Positions 11,094 through 20,224 of a stretch of DNA of 44,312 bases are shown here, in pieces; positions within the stretch are counted from its first letter, which is position 1; every line of letters starts with the position of its first letter. The notes beneath the pieces are model-generated. The model did no database searches. It worked only from the letters and a program-made list of their open reading frames with translations, and was not told where the DNA came from. The DNA is from Novosphingobium sp. (GTDB lineage Bacteria > Pseudomonadota > Alphaproteobacteria > Sphingomonadales > Sphingomonadaceae), in contig JAGNTK010000008.1 in the NCBI GenBank assembly GCA_017987575.1, forward strand, positions 1 to 44,312, given 5' to 3'. The position numbers and the translations under genes are program-made.

Positions 11094-11686
11094 GCCAATC
11101 CCGCCCCCTTCGCAGCCTTAAAGCCACTGCGCTGCGTTCGCTGCTCGGCGGAATGGCGCTTGGCACTGCAGCGATCCTTACTTTGGCGCCCTCGGCCGCG
11201 CAGCAAGTTTTCGGCGGACACAACAGCGACGCTCCGGTCAGTTTTGGGGCCGATCATGGCGAATTGCAGGGCAAGGCCAATCGCGCGGTTCTGGCTGGCA
11301 ATGTGGTGATCAGCCAGGCCGATTTGACTGTTCGGGCAGGCCGGGCGACGATGGCCTTTTCCACCGAAGGTGGTGGCTTCAAGATCCACCGGCTTGATGC
11401 CGTGGGCGGAGTACGGATCGTCAAGGGCAATCAGAGCGCTTCAGGCGATGTCGCGATCTATGATTTTGACCGGCGGTTGATCACGCTGGCCGGAAACGTC
11501 GTGCTAATGCGCGGAAGCGACCGGCTGACAGGTGGCCGCCTGACGATTGATCTGAATTCAGGACTGTCCACGATTGATGGCCGGGTCGGCGGCGGATCGC
11601 CAGCGCTAGGCGGCGACAGCACCGGTGCCGCACCGCGCGGTGGGCGGATTACGGGAACCTTCACGGTTCCCAAAAAATCCAACTGA
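11090..11686 (+). CDS. lptA: Lipopolysaccharide transport periplasmic protein LptA (OstA-like)
   Basis: A 198-residue periplasmic bridge protein. It has an N-terminal signal peptide (basic start, hydrophobic LLGGMALGTAAILTLAPSAAQ), and an OstA-like beta-jellyroll with the family phrases VLAGNVVISQADLTVRAG, DRRLITLAGNVVLMRG and GGRLTIDL. It oligomerises across the periplasm to carry glycolipid to LptD. Its ATG overlaps the lptC stop. The usual next gene, lptB, is not here; a nucleotidyltransferase follows after 14 bases. Confidence 0.92.
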   Translation: MSQSRPLRSLKATALRSLLGGMALGTAAILTLAPSAAQQVFGGHNSDAPVSFGADHGELQGKANRAVLAGNVVISQADLTVRAGRATMAFSTEGGGFKIHRLDAVGGVRIVKGNQSASGDVAIYDFDRRLITLAGNVVLMRGSDRLTGGRLTIDLNSGLSTIDGRVGGGSPALGGDSTGAAPRGGRITGTFTVPKKSN

Positions 11687-11700
11687 GTGTCACTGCGGCA

Positions 11701-12876
11701 ATGGACCGTCCGGCGCTGCGGCGCGTCCTGTTGGAGCTGATCGGCACTGGCGCAGAACCTGATCTCGCCCCGCTAGGCCTTGCCGATTGGGCCGAGCTTG
11801 ACCGGATTGCAGCGCTCCACCGGCTAGAGCCACTGCTTCACGCCCAGCAGCGCGACAATCGGGCGATCCCGCCGGCGGTCGCCCAAGGCTGGCATGCTGC
11901 TCACCGTGTCTGGGCATTGCGAGCCATGGTGCAGCGGGCTGAGCTGGCTGAAACATTTGGCCTGCTGGAGCGCAATGGATTTGAACCAATCGCCTTGAAA
12001 GGCGCCTGGCTGAGCGCCTTTGCCTATCCCGAGGCCGCTCAACGGCCAATGCGCGATATCGACCTGCTGGTTAGCCCGGAAACGGTCATTCCGGCATTCG
12101 AAGCCTTGCTGGCAGCCGGCTATCGGCAGGCTGGCACCAGCGAGATGGCGCTCGATGACGTAGTCCGGCTCGACAAGCATATGCCCCCGCTGATCGCACC
12201 GCGCGGCACTCAGGTTGAATTGCATCACCGGTTGTGGGAGCGCGATGGGCGGCTCGATCATGCCAGCCCAACTGGGGATGAGATGGGATCGCGCGGGCGT
12301 GCACTGATCGCCGCCGATGGTTTGCGGTATCTCGACCCGCAAGACCTGCTGGCCCACCTGATAGTCCATGCGGTTTACAGCCATCGGCTCGATTGCGGGC
12401 CGTTGGTTTTGACAGATATCGACCTGCTGCTGCGCGCTGCTCCGATCGCATGGCCGCGCTTCTGGACCGAGGCCGCGGCGCAGGGCTGGCGCGATGGAGC
12501 GCGTCTACTGCTGGAACTGACCGCGCTTTATCGGCCAGGTGCGCCCATCGATTTTTCCGCCGATCGGGGTGGGCCCGCACCGGCAGACCTTTTGGCCGCT
12601 GCGCCTGATTTGCTGCTGCAGGAGCTGGACCGCCGCGCCAGCGCCGGTTTGGCCGCAGCGACCCTGAAGGCGGGTCCCGCCAAATTGGCTCAGCGCATAG
12701 CCGGACGCCGCCAGGTTGCGGGCGAGGCCGCAGTTACCCGCCAGACCGGACACGAAGGCGGAAGGCTCGGTTGGGCAGCGTCCCGTGCGCTGCGTTCGCT
12801 GCGTGATCTGGCGCATGGTGATGTGCGCGACCAATCCCGCCAGCTTGCCGCACTTAGCAAGTGGCTCGACCGATGA
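11701..12876 (+). CDS. Nucleotidyltransferase family protein (NTP_transf_5 type)
   Basis: A 391-residue protein of the uncharacterised nucleotidyltransferase family often found in exopolysaccharide and surface-glycan clusters. The active-site stretch is visible: LKG at 99-101 followed by RPMRDIDLLV with D119 and D121 as the metal-binding aspartates. Further on, QVELHHRLWE and HLIVHAVYSHR match the family's histidine-containing segments. The biochemical role is not established. It overlaps the following glycosyltransferase by ATGA, which supports a joint role in glycan assembly. Confidence 0.82.
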   Translation: MDRPALRRVLLELIGTGAEPDLAPLGLADWAELDRIAALHRLEPLLHAQQRDNRAIPPAVAQGWHAAHRVWALRAMVQRAELAETFGLLERNGFEPIALKGAWLSAFAYPEAAQRPMRDIDLLVSPETVIPAFEALLAAGYRQAGTSEMALDDVVRLDKHMPPLIAPRGTQVELHHRLWERDGRLDHASPTGDEMGSRGRALIAADGLRYLDPQDLLAHLIVHAVYSHRLDCGPLVLTDIDLLLRAAPIAWPRFWTEAAAQGWRDGARLLLELTALYRPGAPIDFSADRGGPAPADLLAAAPDLLLQELDRRASAGLAAATLKAGPAKLAQRIAGRRQVAGEAAVTRQTGHEGGRLGWAASRALRSLRDLAHGDVRDQSRQLAALSKWLDR

Positions 12877-14135
12877 AGGGGCGGCAAGTCCTGATCGTCG
12901 GGCTCAACTATGCTCCTGAACCCGTCGGAATCGGACCGTATACGCAGGGGTTGGCTGAGGCGCTGGTCGCGCGCGGTGCGCAGGTTCGTGTGTTGGCGGG
13001 TAAACCGTACTATCCGCAATGGCAGACCTATCCCGAATTTGCCAAAGGCGGCTGGCTGACCAGCAGCGAAGGTGGAGTGGAAGTCACCCGGTGCCCACAC
13101 TACGTTCCGGCTCAGCCGAGCGGAATAAAACGCGTAATCCACCTCGCCAGCTTCGCCTTGTCAGCCCTGCCCCACGCCTTGCGTGCCGCTCTGCGCGGCA
13201 AGGGCGAGCGGCCCGAACTGGTGATCGCGATTGCTCCGGCCTTGCTAAGCATTTTCACCGCCTGGATCGCTGCGCGGCTATCTGGCGCAAAAATGTGGAT
13301 CCATGTGCAGGACTTTGAGGTTGAAGCCGCCCTTGCCACCGGATTGATGGATCAGGGTCGCCTATCCGCCCGCTTGGCGCGCTGGGTCGAGGGAGCGTTC
13401 CTGAAGAGCGGCGATTTCGTTTCAACCATCAGTCCGCAGATGTGCGCCAAACTGGTTGCCAAGGGCGTGGCTGCAGGCCGGGTGTTTGAAATGCGCAACT
13501 GGTCCGACGCGCGCTTTGCCGCAGATCCGGCAGGTGCCGCCCGGGTTCGCAGCGCATGGGGTCTGACCGGCAAGACAGTTGCGCTCTATTCGGGCAACAT
13601 CGCCCGTAAACAGGGCATCGAAATTCTGGTCGAGGCCGCGCGGCTTTTGCAGGACCGCACCGACATCAGCTTTGTAATTTGCGGCGAAGGTCCAAACCGG
13701 GCCGAGCTGGAACGGCTTGCTGCGGGGCTTGGCAATATCCAGCTCCACGATCTGCAACCGGCGGAAAAGATGGGCGCGATGCTGACCATGGCGGACCTGC
13801 ACCTGCTGCCACAGATTGCTGGCGCCGCCGATCTGGTGCTCCCGTCAAAACTCACCAATATGCTCGCCTCAGGTCGCCCCGTCGTAGCGACAACAGAGCC
13901 GGGGACCGGGCTTTACAGCGAAGTCGATGGCTGCGGGTTGGTAACACTGCCGGGCGATGCAGCAGCCTTGGCGGCAGCGATCACGGCGCTGACAGATGAT
14001 CCTGCCCGCCGCGCGGAACTCGGCCAGGCTGCGCAGGATCGCGCTAGTCAGCGGTGGATGAAAGACCCGATAATCGACCGCGCCTTGGCGGAGATCACAC
14101 AAGATGGCCGCAGATCAGTCCTTGGACCAAGGTGA
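12873..14135 (+). CDS. Glycosyltransferase family 4, WcaI-like
   Basis: A 420-residue GT-B fold glycosyltransferase. The N-terminus (QVLIVGLNYAPEPVGIGPYT) and KPYYPQWQ are typical of the colanic-acid WcaI group. The C-terminal nucleotide-sugar domain shows LYSGNIARKQGIE, CGEGPNR and the donor-binding LPSKLTNMLASGRPVVAT. It probably adds a sugar to a lipid-linked glycan at the inner membrane. ATG 12873 is chosen because it overlaps the previous stop as ATGA; a GTG 12 bases earlier is also open. Its 3' end overlaps a small convergent ORF by 21 bases. Confidence 0.9.
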   Translation: MKGRQVLIVGLNYAPEPVGIGPYTQGLAEALVARGAQVRVLAGKPYYPQWQTYPEFAKGGWLTSSEGGVEVTRCPHYVPAQPSGIKRVIHLASFALSALPHALRAALRGKGERPELVIAIAPALLSIFTAWIAARLSGAKMWIHVQDFEVEAALATGLMDQGRLSARLARWVEGAFLKSGDFVSTISPQMCAKLVAKGVAAGRVFEMRNWSDARFAADPAGAARVRSAWGLTGKTVALYSGNIARKQGIEILVEAARLLQDRTDISFVICGEGPNRAELERLAAGLGNIQLHDLQPAEKMGAMLTMADLHLLPQIAGAADLVLPSKLTNMLASGRPVVATTEPGTGLYSEVDGCGLVTLPGDAAALAAAITALTDDPARRAELGQAAQDRASQRWMKDPIIDRALAEITQDGRRSVLGPR

Positions 14136-14279
14136 TTTGTGCGGCGCCTTGGCTGCGGTAACTTCCTTGTCGGCGTGGCTACGGACCTGCTGCGCGGCTG
14201 GCACCGTGCAATAAGCCGTCAGCAGAATCCCCATCGACCAGATTATCGCCCTCCAGCGACTGGCGAAAACCTTGCTCAT
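14115..14279 (-). CDS. Small single-pass membrane protein, hypothetical
   Basis: A 54-residue candidate. It starts with a basic stretch (MSKVFASRWR), has one hydrophobic segment (AIIWSMGILLTAYCTVPAA) that could be a signal anchor or signal peptide, and ends in a hydrophilic tail with HKSPWSKD. This pattern looks like a real small exported or anchored protein rather than noise. The start is uncertain: ATG 14279, ATG 14300 and GTG 14309 are all in frame and none has a clear ribosome site. It lies between the glycosyltransferase (convergent, 21-base overlap) and mutS (same strand, upstream of this ORF's start only by position). Confidence 0.5.
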   Translation of the reverse strand: MSKVFASRWRAIIWSMGILLTAYCTVPAAQQVRSHADKEVTAAKAPHKSPWSKD

Positions 14280-14324
14280 CCTTGGGCCCAAACCGAACAT
14301 GCCCAGCACTCTAACCAGCGCCGG

Positions 14325-16943
14325 TTAAGGAAGCTTCCCCGCCTCACGTTTTAGCTCATACAGCAGGTCAAGCGCTTCACGCGGGGAAAGCGCGTCGATA
14401 TCAAGCGCATCAAGCCGGACCCGCAAGGTATCGACCACCTCTTCATGCTGCTCGATCGCGGCAGCGAACAGCGGCAGATCGCCCAGTCCTGCCGCCAGTC
14501 CGCCAGTCTCTGCGCGGCCTTTTTCCAGTCGCTCCAGCACGGCCTTGGCCCGCGCCACGACCGGCCCTGGCACCCCGGCCAACTTGGCTACCGCAAGGCC
14601 ATAGGATCGATCTGCCGGGCCGCTTGCCAGTTCATGCAGCAACACCAGATCGCCCTGCCATTCGCGCGCGCGAACATGGTGCAAGCTCAGCGCATCGCAG
14701 CTGTCTGCCAATCGGGCAAGCTCGTGATAATGGGTCGCGAACAGACAGCGGCATTGGTTGGTGCCATGCACAGCTTCGGCCACCGCCCAGGCCAGCGCCA
14801 AGCCATCATAAGTTGACGTGCCACGTCCCACTTCATCAAGAATGACAAAGCTGCGCGCGGTGGCCTGCGCCAGGATCGCCGCTGTTTCAACCATCTCGAC
14901 CATGAACGTGGAGCGGCCCCGCGCCAGGTTGTCCGATGCGCCAACCCGGCTGAACAGTCGGTCAGTCAGGCCCACTGTGGCGCGGTTCGCAGGCACAAAT
15001 CCGCCTGCCTGCGTCAGCAGCACAATCAGCGCATTCTGGCGCAAGAAAGTGCTCTTTCCGCCCATGTTAGGGCCGCCCACCAACCACAATCGATCTTCGG
15101 GCAAGAGCTGGCAATCGTTGGCGACAAATCGCTCACCCTTGGCGGCCAAGGCGGCCTCGACCACCGGATGACGCCCGCCCTCGATCTCAATCACCGCGGC
15201 TTCGACCACTTGCGGGCGGCACCAACCGCTTTCGGCAGCGCGCTCGGCCTGCCCTGCCGCAACGTCGAGCCGCGCCAAGGCTTCGGCGGTTGCGGCAATG
15301 GCATGACGCGCTTTGACCGCGTGACCGACCAGTTCCTCAAAATGCGCTTCTTCCGCCGCCAGCGCATGTCCGCCCGATTCGGCAATCCGGCTGGCTTCTT
15401 CATGCAGCGCCAGCGCATTGAACCGCACTGCTCCGGCCATGGTCTGGCGGTGGGTAAAGCCGCTGTCTGGTGCCATTAGCGCATCGGCGTGCTTGGCCGG
15501 AACCTCGACAAAATAGCCCAGCACACCGTTGTGCCGGATCTTGAGCGCAGCGATTCCAGTGCCGTCCCGGTACTTCGCCTCAAGCGCCGCGATCGCCCGG
15601 CGGGCATTACCGGATGTTTCCCGCAAGGCATCGAGCGCGTGATCATAGCCCTCGGAAATGTAGCCGCCCTGATCGCGTGTCGTCGGCGGGGCAGGAACCA
15701 GTGCGCGGGCATAGAGATCGGTCAGCGCGCCGTGCCCGGTGAGTTGCGGCAGTAGCGCCTCCAGCAAAGCAGGCCTATCCGCCCGGCCCATGAGGTGATC
15801 GTGGACCCGCCGCGCCTCGATCAGGCCGTCGCGCAACTGCCCAAGATCGCGGGGGCTGCCGCGACCCGCGACCACCCGGCCGAGCGCCCGCCCAAGATCG
15901 GGCAATGCCCGCAGCACCGCGCGCAAATCACCGCGCAGCAGGGCATCATCATGAAGCCATTGGACCAATGCCAGTCGCGCCTCGATCGCCGAAGCATCGG
16001 TCAGCGGCGCGGACAGATCATCGGCCAGTTGCCGTGCGCCCGCCCCGGTGACGCAGCGATCAACCGCCTCGATCAGACTTCCGCGCCGCCCGCCTTGGCT
16101 TGAAACCAGAATTTCCAGACTAGCCCGGGTCGCCTCATCCATCGCCAGATGCGCTGCCCCATCGCGCGCCACCGGCGGCAGCAGAAGTGGCAGCTTGCCA
16201 CGTCCAGCATGGTCGAGATAGGCGATCAGGCCGCCAGCCGCGGCCAGCATCGCGCGACTGAAGCCGCCAAATCCGTCGAGCGTCGCAACGCCGTGAACCG
16301 CCTTCAGCCGCGCATCACCACCATCGCTGGAGAAATCCCGGCCCGGACGCGAGATCGCATCCAGTGGTGCTGCATCCCAGCCCTCTGGCGCAACCACTTC
16401 GCTCGCCCCCAGCCGCGCCAGCGCCGCGCCCAGCCGGTCAACTGCGCACTCTTCCAATTCCATCCTGCCCGTCGAAATATCGCAAGCAGCAACGCCGATC
16501 GTACCGCGAACGTCACACACTGCCGCCAGAACATTGGCGCGGCGCGGTTCAAGCAGCGCCTCTTCGGTCAGGGTCCCGGCGGTGACGAAGCGAACGATGT
16601 CACGCGCAACCAGCGCCTTCGATCCACCGCGCTTCTTCGCTTCCTCTGGCGTTTCAACTTGCTCGGCAACGGCAACCCGGCACCCGGCCTTGATCAGGCG
16701 GGCCAGATACCCCTCAGCGGAATGGACCGGCACTCCGCACATCGGGATCGGCACCCCTTGATGCTCGCCTCGGCTGGTCAGCGCGATATCGAGCACCTGC
16801 GCGGCTGTGCGGGCATCGTCGAAGAACAGTTCGAAGAAGTCGCCCATCCGGTAAAACAGCAGGCAATCCCCCGCCTCGGCCTTCAAGGCGAGGTATTGGA
16901 CCATCATCGGAGTGGTCCCACTGGGGGCTGGTGCGCCGTGCAT
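14325..16943 (-). CDS. mutS: DNA mismatch repair ATPase MutS
   Basis: A full-length 872-residue MutS that recognises base mismatches and recruits MutL. The mismatch-contact motif F-x-E is at F36 and E38 in GDFFELF, at the same numbers as in E. coli. The Walker A motif GGPNMGGKST lies near residue 620, followed by Walker B (VILDEVGRGTSTYDG) and the signature ATHYHELARL. ATG 16943 is used; no strong ribosome site is seen. It is divergent from maeB with a 112-base shared upstream region. Confidence 0.97.
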   Translation of the reverse strand: MHGAPAPSGTTPMMVQYLALKAEAGDCLLFYRMGDFFELFFDDARTAAQVLDIALTSRGEHQGVPIPMCGVPVHSAEGYLARLIKAGCRVAVAEQVETPEEAKKRGGSKALVARDIVRFVTAGTLTEEALLEPRRANVLAAVCDVRGTIGVAACDISTGRMELEECAVDRLGAALARLGASEVVAPEGWDAAPLDAISRPGRDFSSDGGDARLKAVHGVATLDGFGGFSRAMLAAAGGLIAYLDHAGRGKLPLLLPPVARDGAAHLAMDEATRASLEILVSSQGGRRGSLIEAVDRCVTGAGARQLADDLSAPLTDASAIEARLALVQWLHDDALLRGDLRAVLRALPDLGRALGRVVAGRGSPRDLGQLRDGLIEARRVHDHLMGRADRPALLEALLPQLTGHGALTDLYARALVPAPPTTRDQGGYISEGYDHALDALRETSGNARRAIAALEAKYRDGTGIAALKIRHNGVLGYFVEVPAKHADALMAPDSGFTHRQTMAGAVRFNALALHEEASRIAESGGHALAAEEAHFEELVGHAVKARHAIAATAEALARLDVAAGQAERAAESGWCRPQVVEAAVIEIEGGRHPVVEAALAAKGERFVANDCQLLPEDRLWLVGGPNMGGKSTFLRQNALIVLLTQAGGFVPANRATVGLTDRLFSRVGASDNLARGRSTFMVEMVETAAILAQATARSFVILDEVGRGTSTYDGLALAWAVAEAVHGTNQCRCLFATHYHELARLADSCDALSLHHVRAREWQGDLVLLHELASGPADRSYGLAVAKLAGVPGPVVARAKAVLERLEKGRAETGGLAAGLGDLPLFAAAIEQHEEVVDTLRVRLDALDIDALSPREALDLLYELKREAGKLP

Positions 16944-17055
16944 CGGGCACGACTAGCGCCTGTGATCGTGATTCGGGAGGCCGAAGCGTCAATCTATCCC
17001 CTATCGCGCCGCGAAAGCTTGGGTTAGGGCAGGCTCGAATTCAGGAGATTGCCGG

Positions 17056-19320
17056 GTGTCAGACGAATCCAACGTCCGTTTTACCGAGCGCGAGGCGCTG
17101 TTCTATCACAAGACCATTCGCCCCGGGAAAATTGAGATCATCGCCAGCAAGCCGATGGCGACGCAGCGCGACCTGAGCCTGGCCTATTCGCCAGGTGTGG
17201 CCGTGCCGGTTCAGGCGATCGCCGACAATCCGGCCGACGCCTATGAATACACCGCCAAGGGCAATCTCGTTGCCGTGATTTCTAACGGGACCGCAATTCT
17301 GGGCATGGGCAACCTTGGCGCGCTGGCCTCCAAGCCGGTGATGGAAGGCAAAGCGGTGCTGTTCAAGCGCTTTGCCGATGTCGATTCAATCGACATCGAG
17401 CTCAACAGCGAAGATCCCGACGCGCTGATCGAAGCCATCGCCATGATGGAACCCAGCTTTGGCGGGATCAATCTGGAAGACATCAAGGCCCCCGAATGCT
17501 TCATCATCGAGCAGGCGCTGCGCGAGCGGATGAAAATCCCGGTGATGCACGATGACCAGCACGGCACTGCGATTATCGCCGCCGCCGGGCTGCTCAACGC
17601 CTGTTTCCTGACCGGGCGCGAATTCAAGGACGTCAAAGTGGTGGTCAACGGCGCCGGGGCATCGGCGCTGGCCTGTACCGCGCTGATCAAATCGATGGGC
17701 GTGCGGCATGATAACGTCACGGTCTGCGACCGCTCCGGCGTAATCTATCGCGGGCGCGAAGGCGGCATGGATCAGTGGAAGAGCGCTCACGCGATCGACA
17801 CCGCCGCGCGCAGCCTGGAAGACGCGCTGGACGGCGCGGATATTTTCCTGGGCCTGTCAGCTGCGGGCGCCTTGAAGCCCGAATGGGTGAGGAAGATGGC
17901 CCCAGCGCCAATCATCTTTGCGATGGCCAATCCCGATCCCGAGATTACCCCACCTGATGCCAAGGCAGTGCGGCCCGATGCAATTGTCGCAACCGGGCGC
18001 AGCGACTACCCCAACCAGGTCAACAACGTGCTGGGCTTCCCCTTCATTTTCCGCGGCGCGCTCGACGTGCGGGCGACCGCGATCAACGAGGAAATGAAGA
18101 TCGCCGCCGCCCGCGCGATCGCCGAACTGGCGCGCGAGCAGGTGCCCGAAGAAGTCGCCGCCGCCTATGGCAAGAAGTACCAGTTCGGGCCGGACTATAT
18201 CATCCCCGCCCCGTTCGATCCGCGGCTGATGGAAGTGGTATCCTCGGCCGTTGCCAAGGCAGCCATGGATACCGGCGTTGCGGGCAAGCCGATCGAGGAT
18301 TTCGACGCCTATCGCACCAGCCTGAAGGCCCGGCTCAACCCGACAACCTCGGTGCTGACGCAAGTCTATGAAACCGTCAAAGCCAATCCCAAGCGGATGA
18401 TCTTTGCCGAGGCGGAGAACGAGATCGTGCTGCGCGCGGCAATCCAGTACCGCGATTTTGGTTATGGTGAACCGGTGCTGGTCGGGCGGACCGATCAGGT
18501 CACCGCGAAATTGATCGAGCTGGGCGTGGGCAATCCCGGCAGTTTCCAGATCGAGAATTCGGCGATCAGCGAATATGTCCCGGCGATGGTCGAGCTGCTC
18601 TATGAACGGCTCAAGCGGCGCGGCTTCCTCGAACGCGACGTCAAGCGGATGGTCAATCAGGACCGCAACGTCTTCGCGTCCCTGCTGCTCAAGCTGGGGA
18701 TCGGCGATGCGATGGTCACCGGCATGACCCGCACCTTTGCCCAGACCATGCGCGAGGTGCGTCAGGTGCTTGATCCCAAGGAAGGTCAGCTGCCGTTCGG
18801 TATCCATCTGATGATCGGCAAGAACTACACGGTGTTTCTGGCCGACACGACGGTCAACGAGCGCCCCGGCGCCGAGGATCTGGCGCGGATCGCCAAGGAA
18901 ACCGCTGCCGTTGCGCGGCGGCTGGGCCATACACCGCGGGTCGCGTTCCTGTCCTATTCAACTTTCGGCAACCCGCCGGGCCGCTGGCTGGAGCCAATCC
19001 GCGAGGCTGTCGCGATCCTCGATGCCGAGAATCCCGGCTTCGAGTACGAAGGCGAACTCGCCCCCGACGCTGCGCTCAACCCAACAGTGATGCAGAACTA
19101 TCCGTTCAGCCGCCTGACCGCCCCGGCCAATGTGCTGGTCATGCCCGGGCTGCAATCGGCCAACATCTCCGCCAAATTGCTGCGCGAGCTGGCCGGGAAC
19201 GCCACGATCGGTCCGATGCTGATCGGGATGGAAAAGCCGGTCCAGATCGCGCCAATGACCGCAATTGCGCCTGACGTGCTGACACTGGCGGTACTGGCTG
19301 CTGCCGGGGTAGTGGGCTAA
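17056..19320 (+). CDS. maeB: NADP-dependent malic enzyme (MaeB, with C-terminal phosphotransacetylase-like domain)
   Basis: A 754-residue hybrid malic enzyme that oxidatively decarboxylates malate to pyruvate. The N-terminal ~430 residues carry the malic-enzyme signatures (YSPGVAVP, ISNGTAILGMGNLG, MHDDQHGTA). The rest, from LTQVYETVKANPKRM, is a phosphotransacetylase-like domain that in this class is regulatory and binds acetyl-CoA rather than catalytic. The start is GTG 17056, with AGGAG 7 bases upstream. It is divergent from mutS and convergent with the TSUP permease two bases beyond the stop. Confidence 0.96.
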   Translation: MSDESNVRFTEREALFYHKTIRPGKIEIIASKPMATQRDLSLAYSPGVAVPVQAIADNPADAYEYTAKGNLVAVISNGTAILGMGNLGALASKPVMEGKAVLFKRFADVDSIDIELNSEDPDALIEAIAMMEPSFGGINLEDIKAPECFIIEQALRERMKIPVMHDDQHGTAIIAAAGLLNACFLTGREFKDVKVVVNGAGASALACTALIKSMGVRHDNVTVCDRSGVIYRGREGGMDQWKSAHAIDTAARSLEDALDGADIFLGLSAAGALKPEWVRKMAPAPIIFAMANPDPEITPPDAKAVRPDAIVATGRSDYPNQVNNVLGFPFIFRGALDVRATAINEEMKIAAARAIAELAREQVPEEVAAAYGKKYQFGPDYIIPAPFDPRLMEVVSSAVAKAAMDTGVAGKPIEDFDAYRTSLKARLNPTTSVLTQVYETVKANPKRMIFAEAENEIVLRAAIQYRDFGYGEPVLVGRTDQVTAKLIELGVGNPGSFQIENSAISEYVPAMVELLYERLKRRGFLERDVKRMVNQDRNVFASLLLKLGIGDAMVTGMTRTFAQTMREVRQVLDPKEGQLPFGIHLMIGKNYTVFLADTTVNERPGAEDLARIAKETAAVARRLGHTPRVAFLSYSTFGNPPGRWLEPIREAVAILDAENPGFEYEGELAPDAALNPTVMQNYPFSRLTAPANVLVMPGLQSANISAKLLRELAGNATIGPMLIGMEKPVQIAPMTAIAPDVLTLAVLAAAGVVG

Positions 19321-19322
19321 AG

Positions 19323-20078
19323 TCAAATCAGCGCCCGGTAAATCCCGTAACAGCTGCTAAGGGTCAGGACCACGCCGACCATAACCAGCATCGGTCTGGC
19401 CGGAATGTGCTTGGCCGCCCAAGCCCCCAGTGGCGCTCCCGCGATGCCGCCGATCAACAGGCCAAGCGTCGCGCCGGCCAGGTCTGCAAAGCCAAGATGG
19501 TAGATGAAGGTCGCCGAAACAGTCAGGGTCAGGAAAAACTCGACCGTGCTGACCGTGCCAACAACCTTGCGCGGCTCGGCACCCTGAATCAACAGGTTCG
19601 ACGTGACCACAGGGCCCCAGCCGCCCCCACCAACTGCTGAGAGAAATCCGCCAATCAGGCCTAACGGAGCGACCGTTCTTGCTTCACTGTGTGCCCGGGC
19701 GTGCCCGACCCCGCGCCACAGCAGATAGAGGCCAATTGCCAGCAGATAGGCCAGCACGAACGGCTTGATCACACTGCCGTCGATCGACGTGACCAGGCTG
19801 ACACCGGCCACACCTCCGACCAAGGCCGGAATCAACAACCGGGTGAACAAGCGGCGATCGACATTGCGATGCAGCAGATGGCTGATCCCACTGATCGCGC
19901 TGGTAAAGCACTGCACCACGTTGACCCGCTGCGATGCGAGCGCGGGCGGCACCCCCAGCACGCCGACCAGCATTGTGTTGGCGATCACTCCAAAGGCCAT
20001 GCCGAGCGCGCCATCGACCAACTGTGCGGCAAATCCGATCGCGATGAAGGGCAGCAAAGCGGCCGGGTCGAAGTCCAT
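19323..20078 (-). CDS. TSUP family transporter (TauE/SafE-like permease)
   Basis: A 251-residue inner-membrane protein with about eight hydrophobic segments and the family's duplicated motif (GFAAQLVDGALGMAFG in the first half, GGFLSAVGGGGWGPVVTS in the second). TSUP proteins export sulfite, sulfoacetate or related organosulfur anions, or import them; the substrate here is not known. The frame is open to 20282, but the extra N-terminal 68 residues are basic and unconserved, while MDFDPAALLPF begins exactly where the first helix starts. AGGAG lies 11 bases before that ATG. Confidence 0.9.
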   Translation of the reverse strand: MDFDPAALLPFIAIGFAAQLVDGALGMAFGVIANTMLVGVLGVPPALASQRVNVVQCFTSAISGISHLLHRNVDRRLFTRLLIPALVGGVAGVSLVTSIDGSVIKPFVLAYLLAIGLYLLWRGVGHARAHSEARTVAPLGLIGGFLSAVGGGGWGPVVTSNLLIQGAEPRKVVGTVSTVEFFLTLTVSATFIYHLGFADLAGATLGLLIGGIAGAPLGAWAAKHIPARPMLVMVGVVLTLSSCYGIYRALI

Positions 20079-20224
20079 GGCGAGTCGCACTCCTGGATTT
20101 GTCGACGTCCGCGATAGAGCTCCAGCCAGGTCGCTGCGAGAAAGTTCTACGTCGCGCCGCCGAAGCGAAATTATCCTGCGGCAGGCGGCTTGCTTTGGCC
20201 GCCGGGGCAGGTGATGGTGACCGT

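Noticed and set aside
11653-11677. Perfect 7-bp hairpin GGGAACC/GGTTCCC followed by six A at the end of lptA
   Set aside because: The A run is on the wrong side for a plus-strand terminator, and for the minus strand the T run would come before the stem. The bases encode the last residues of LptA.
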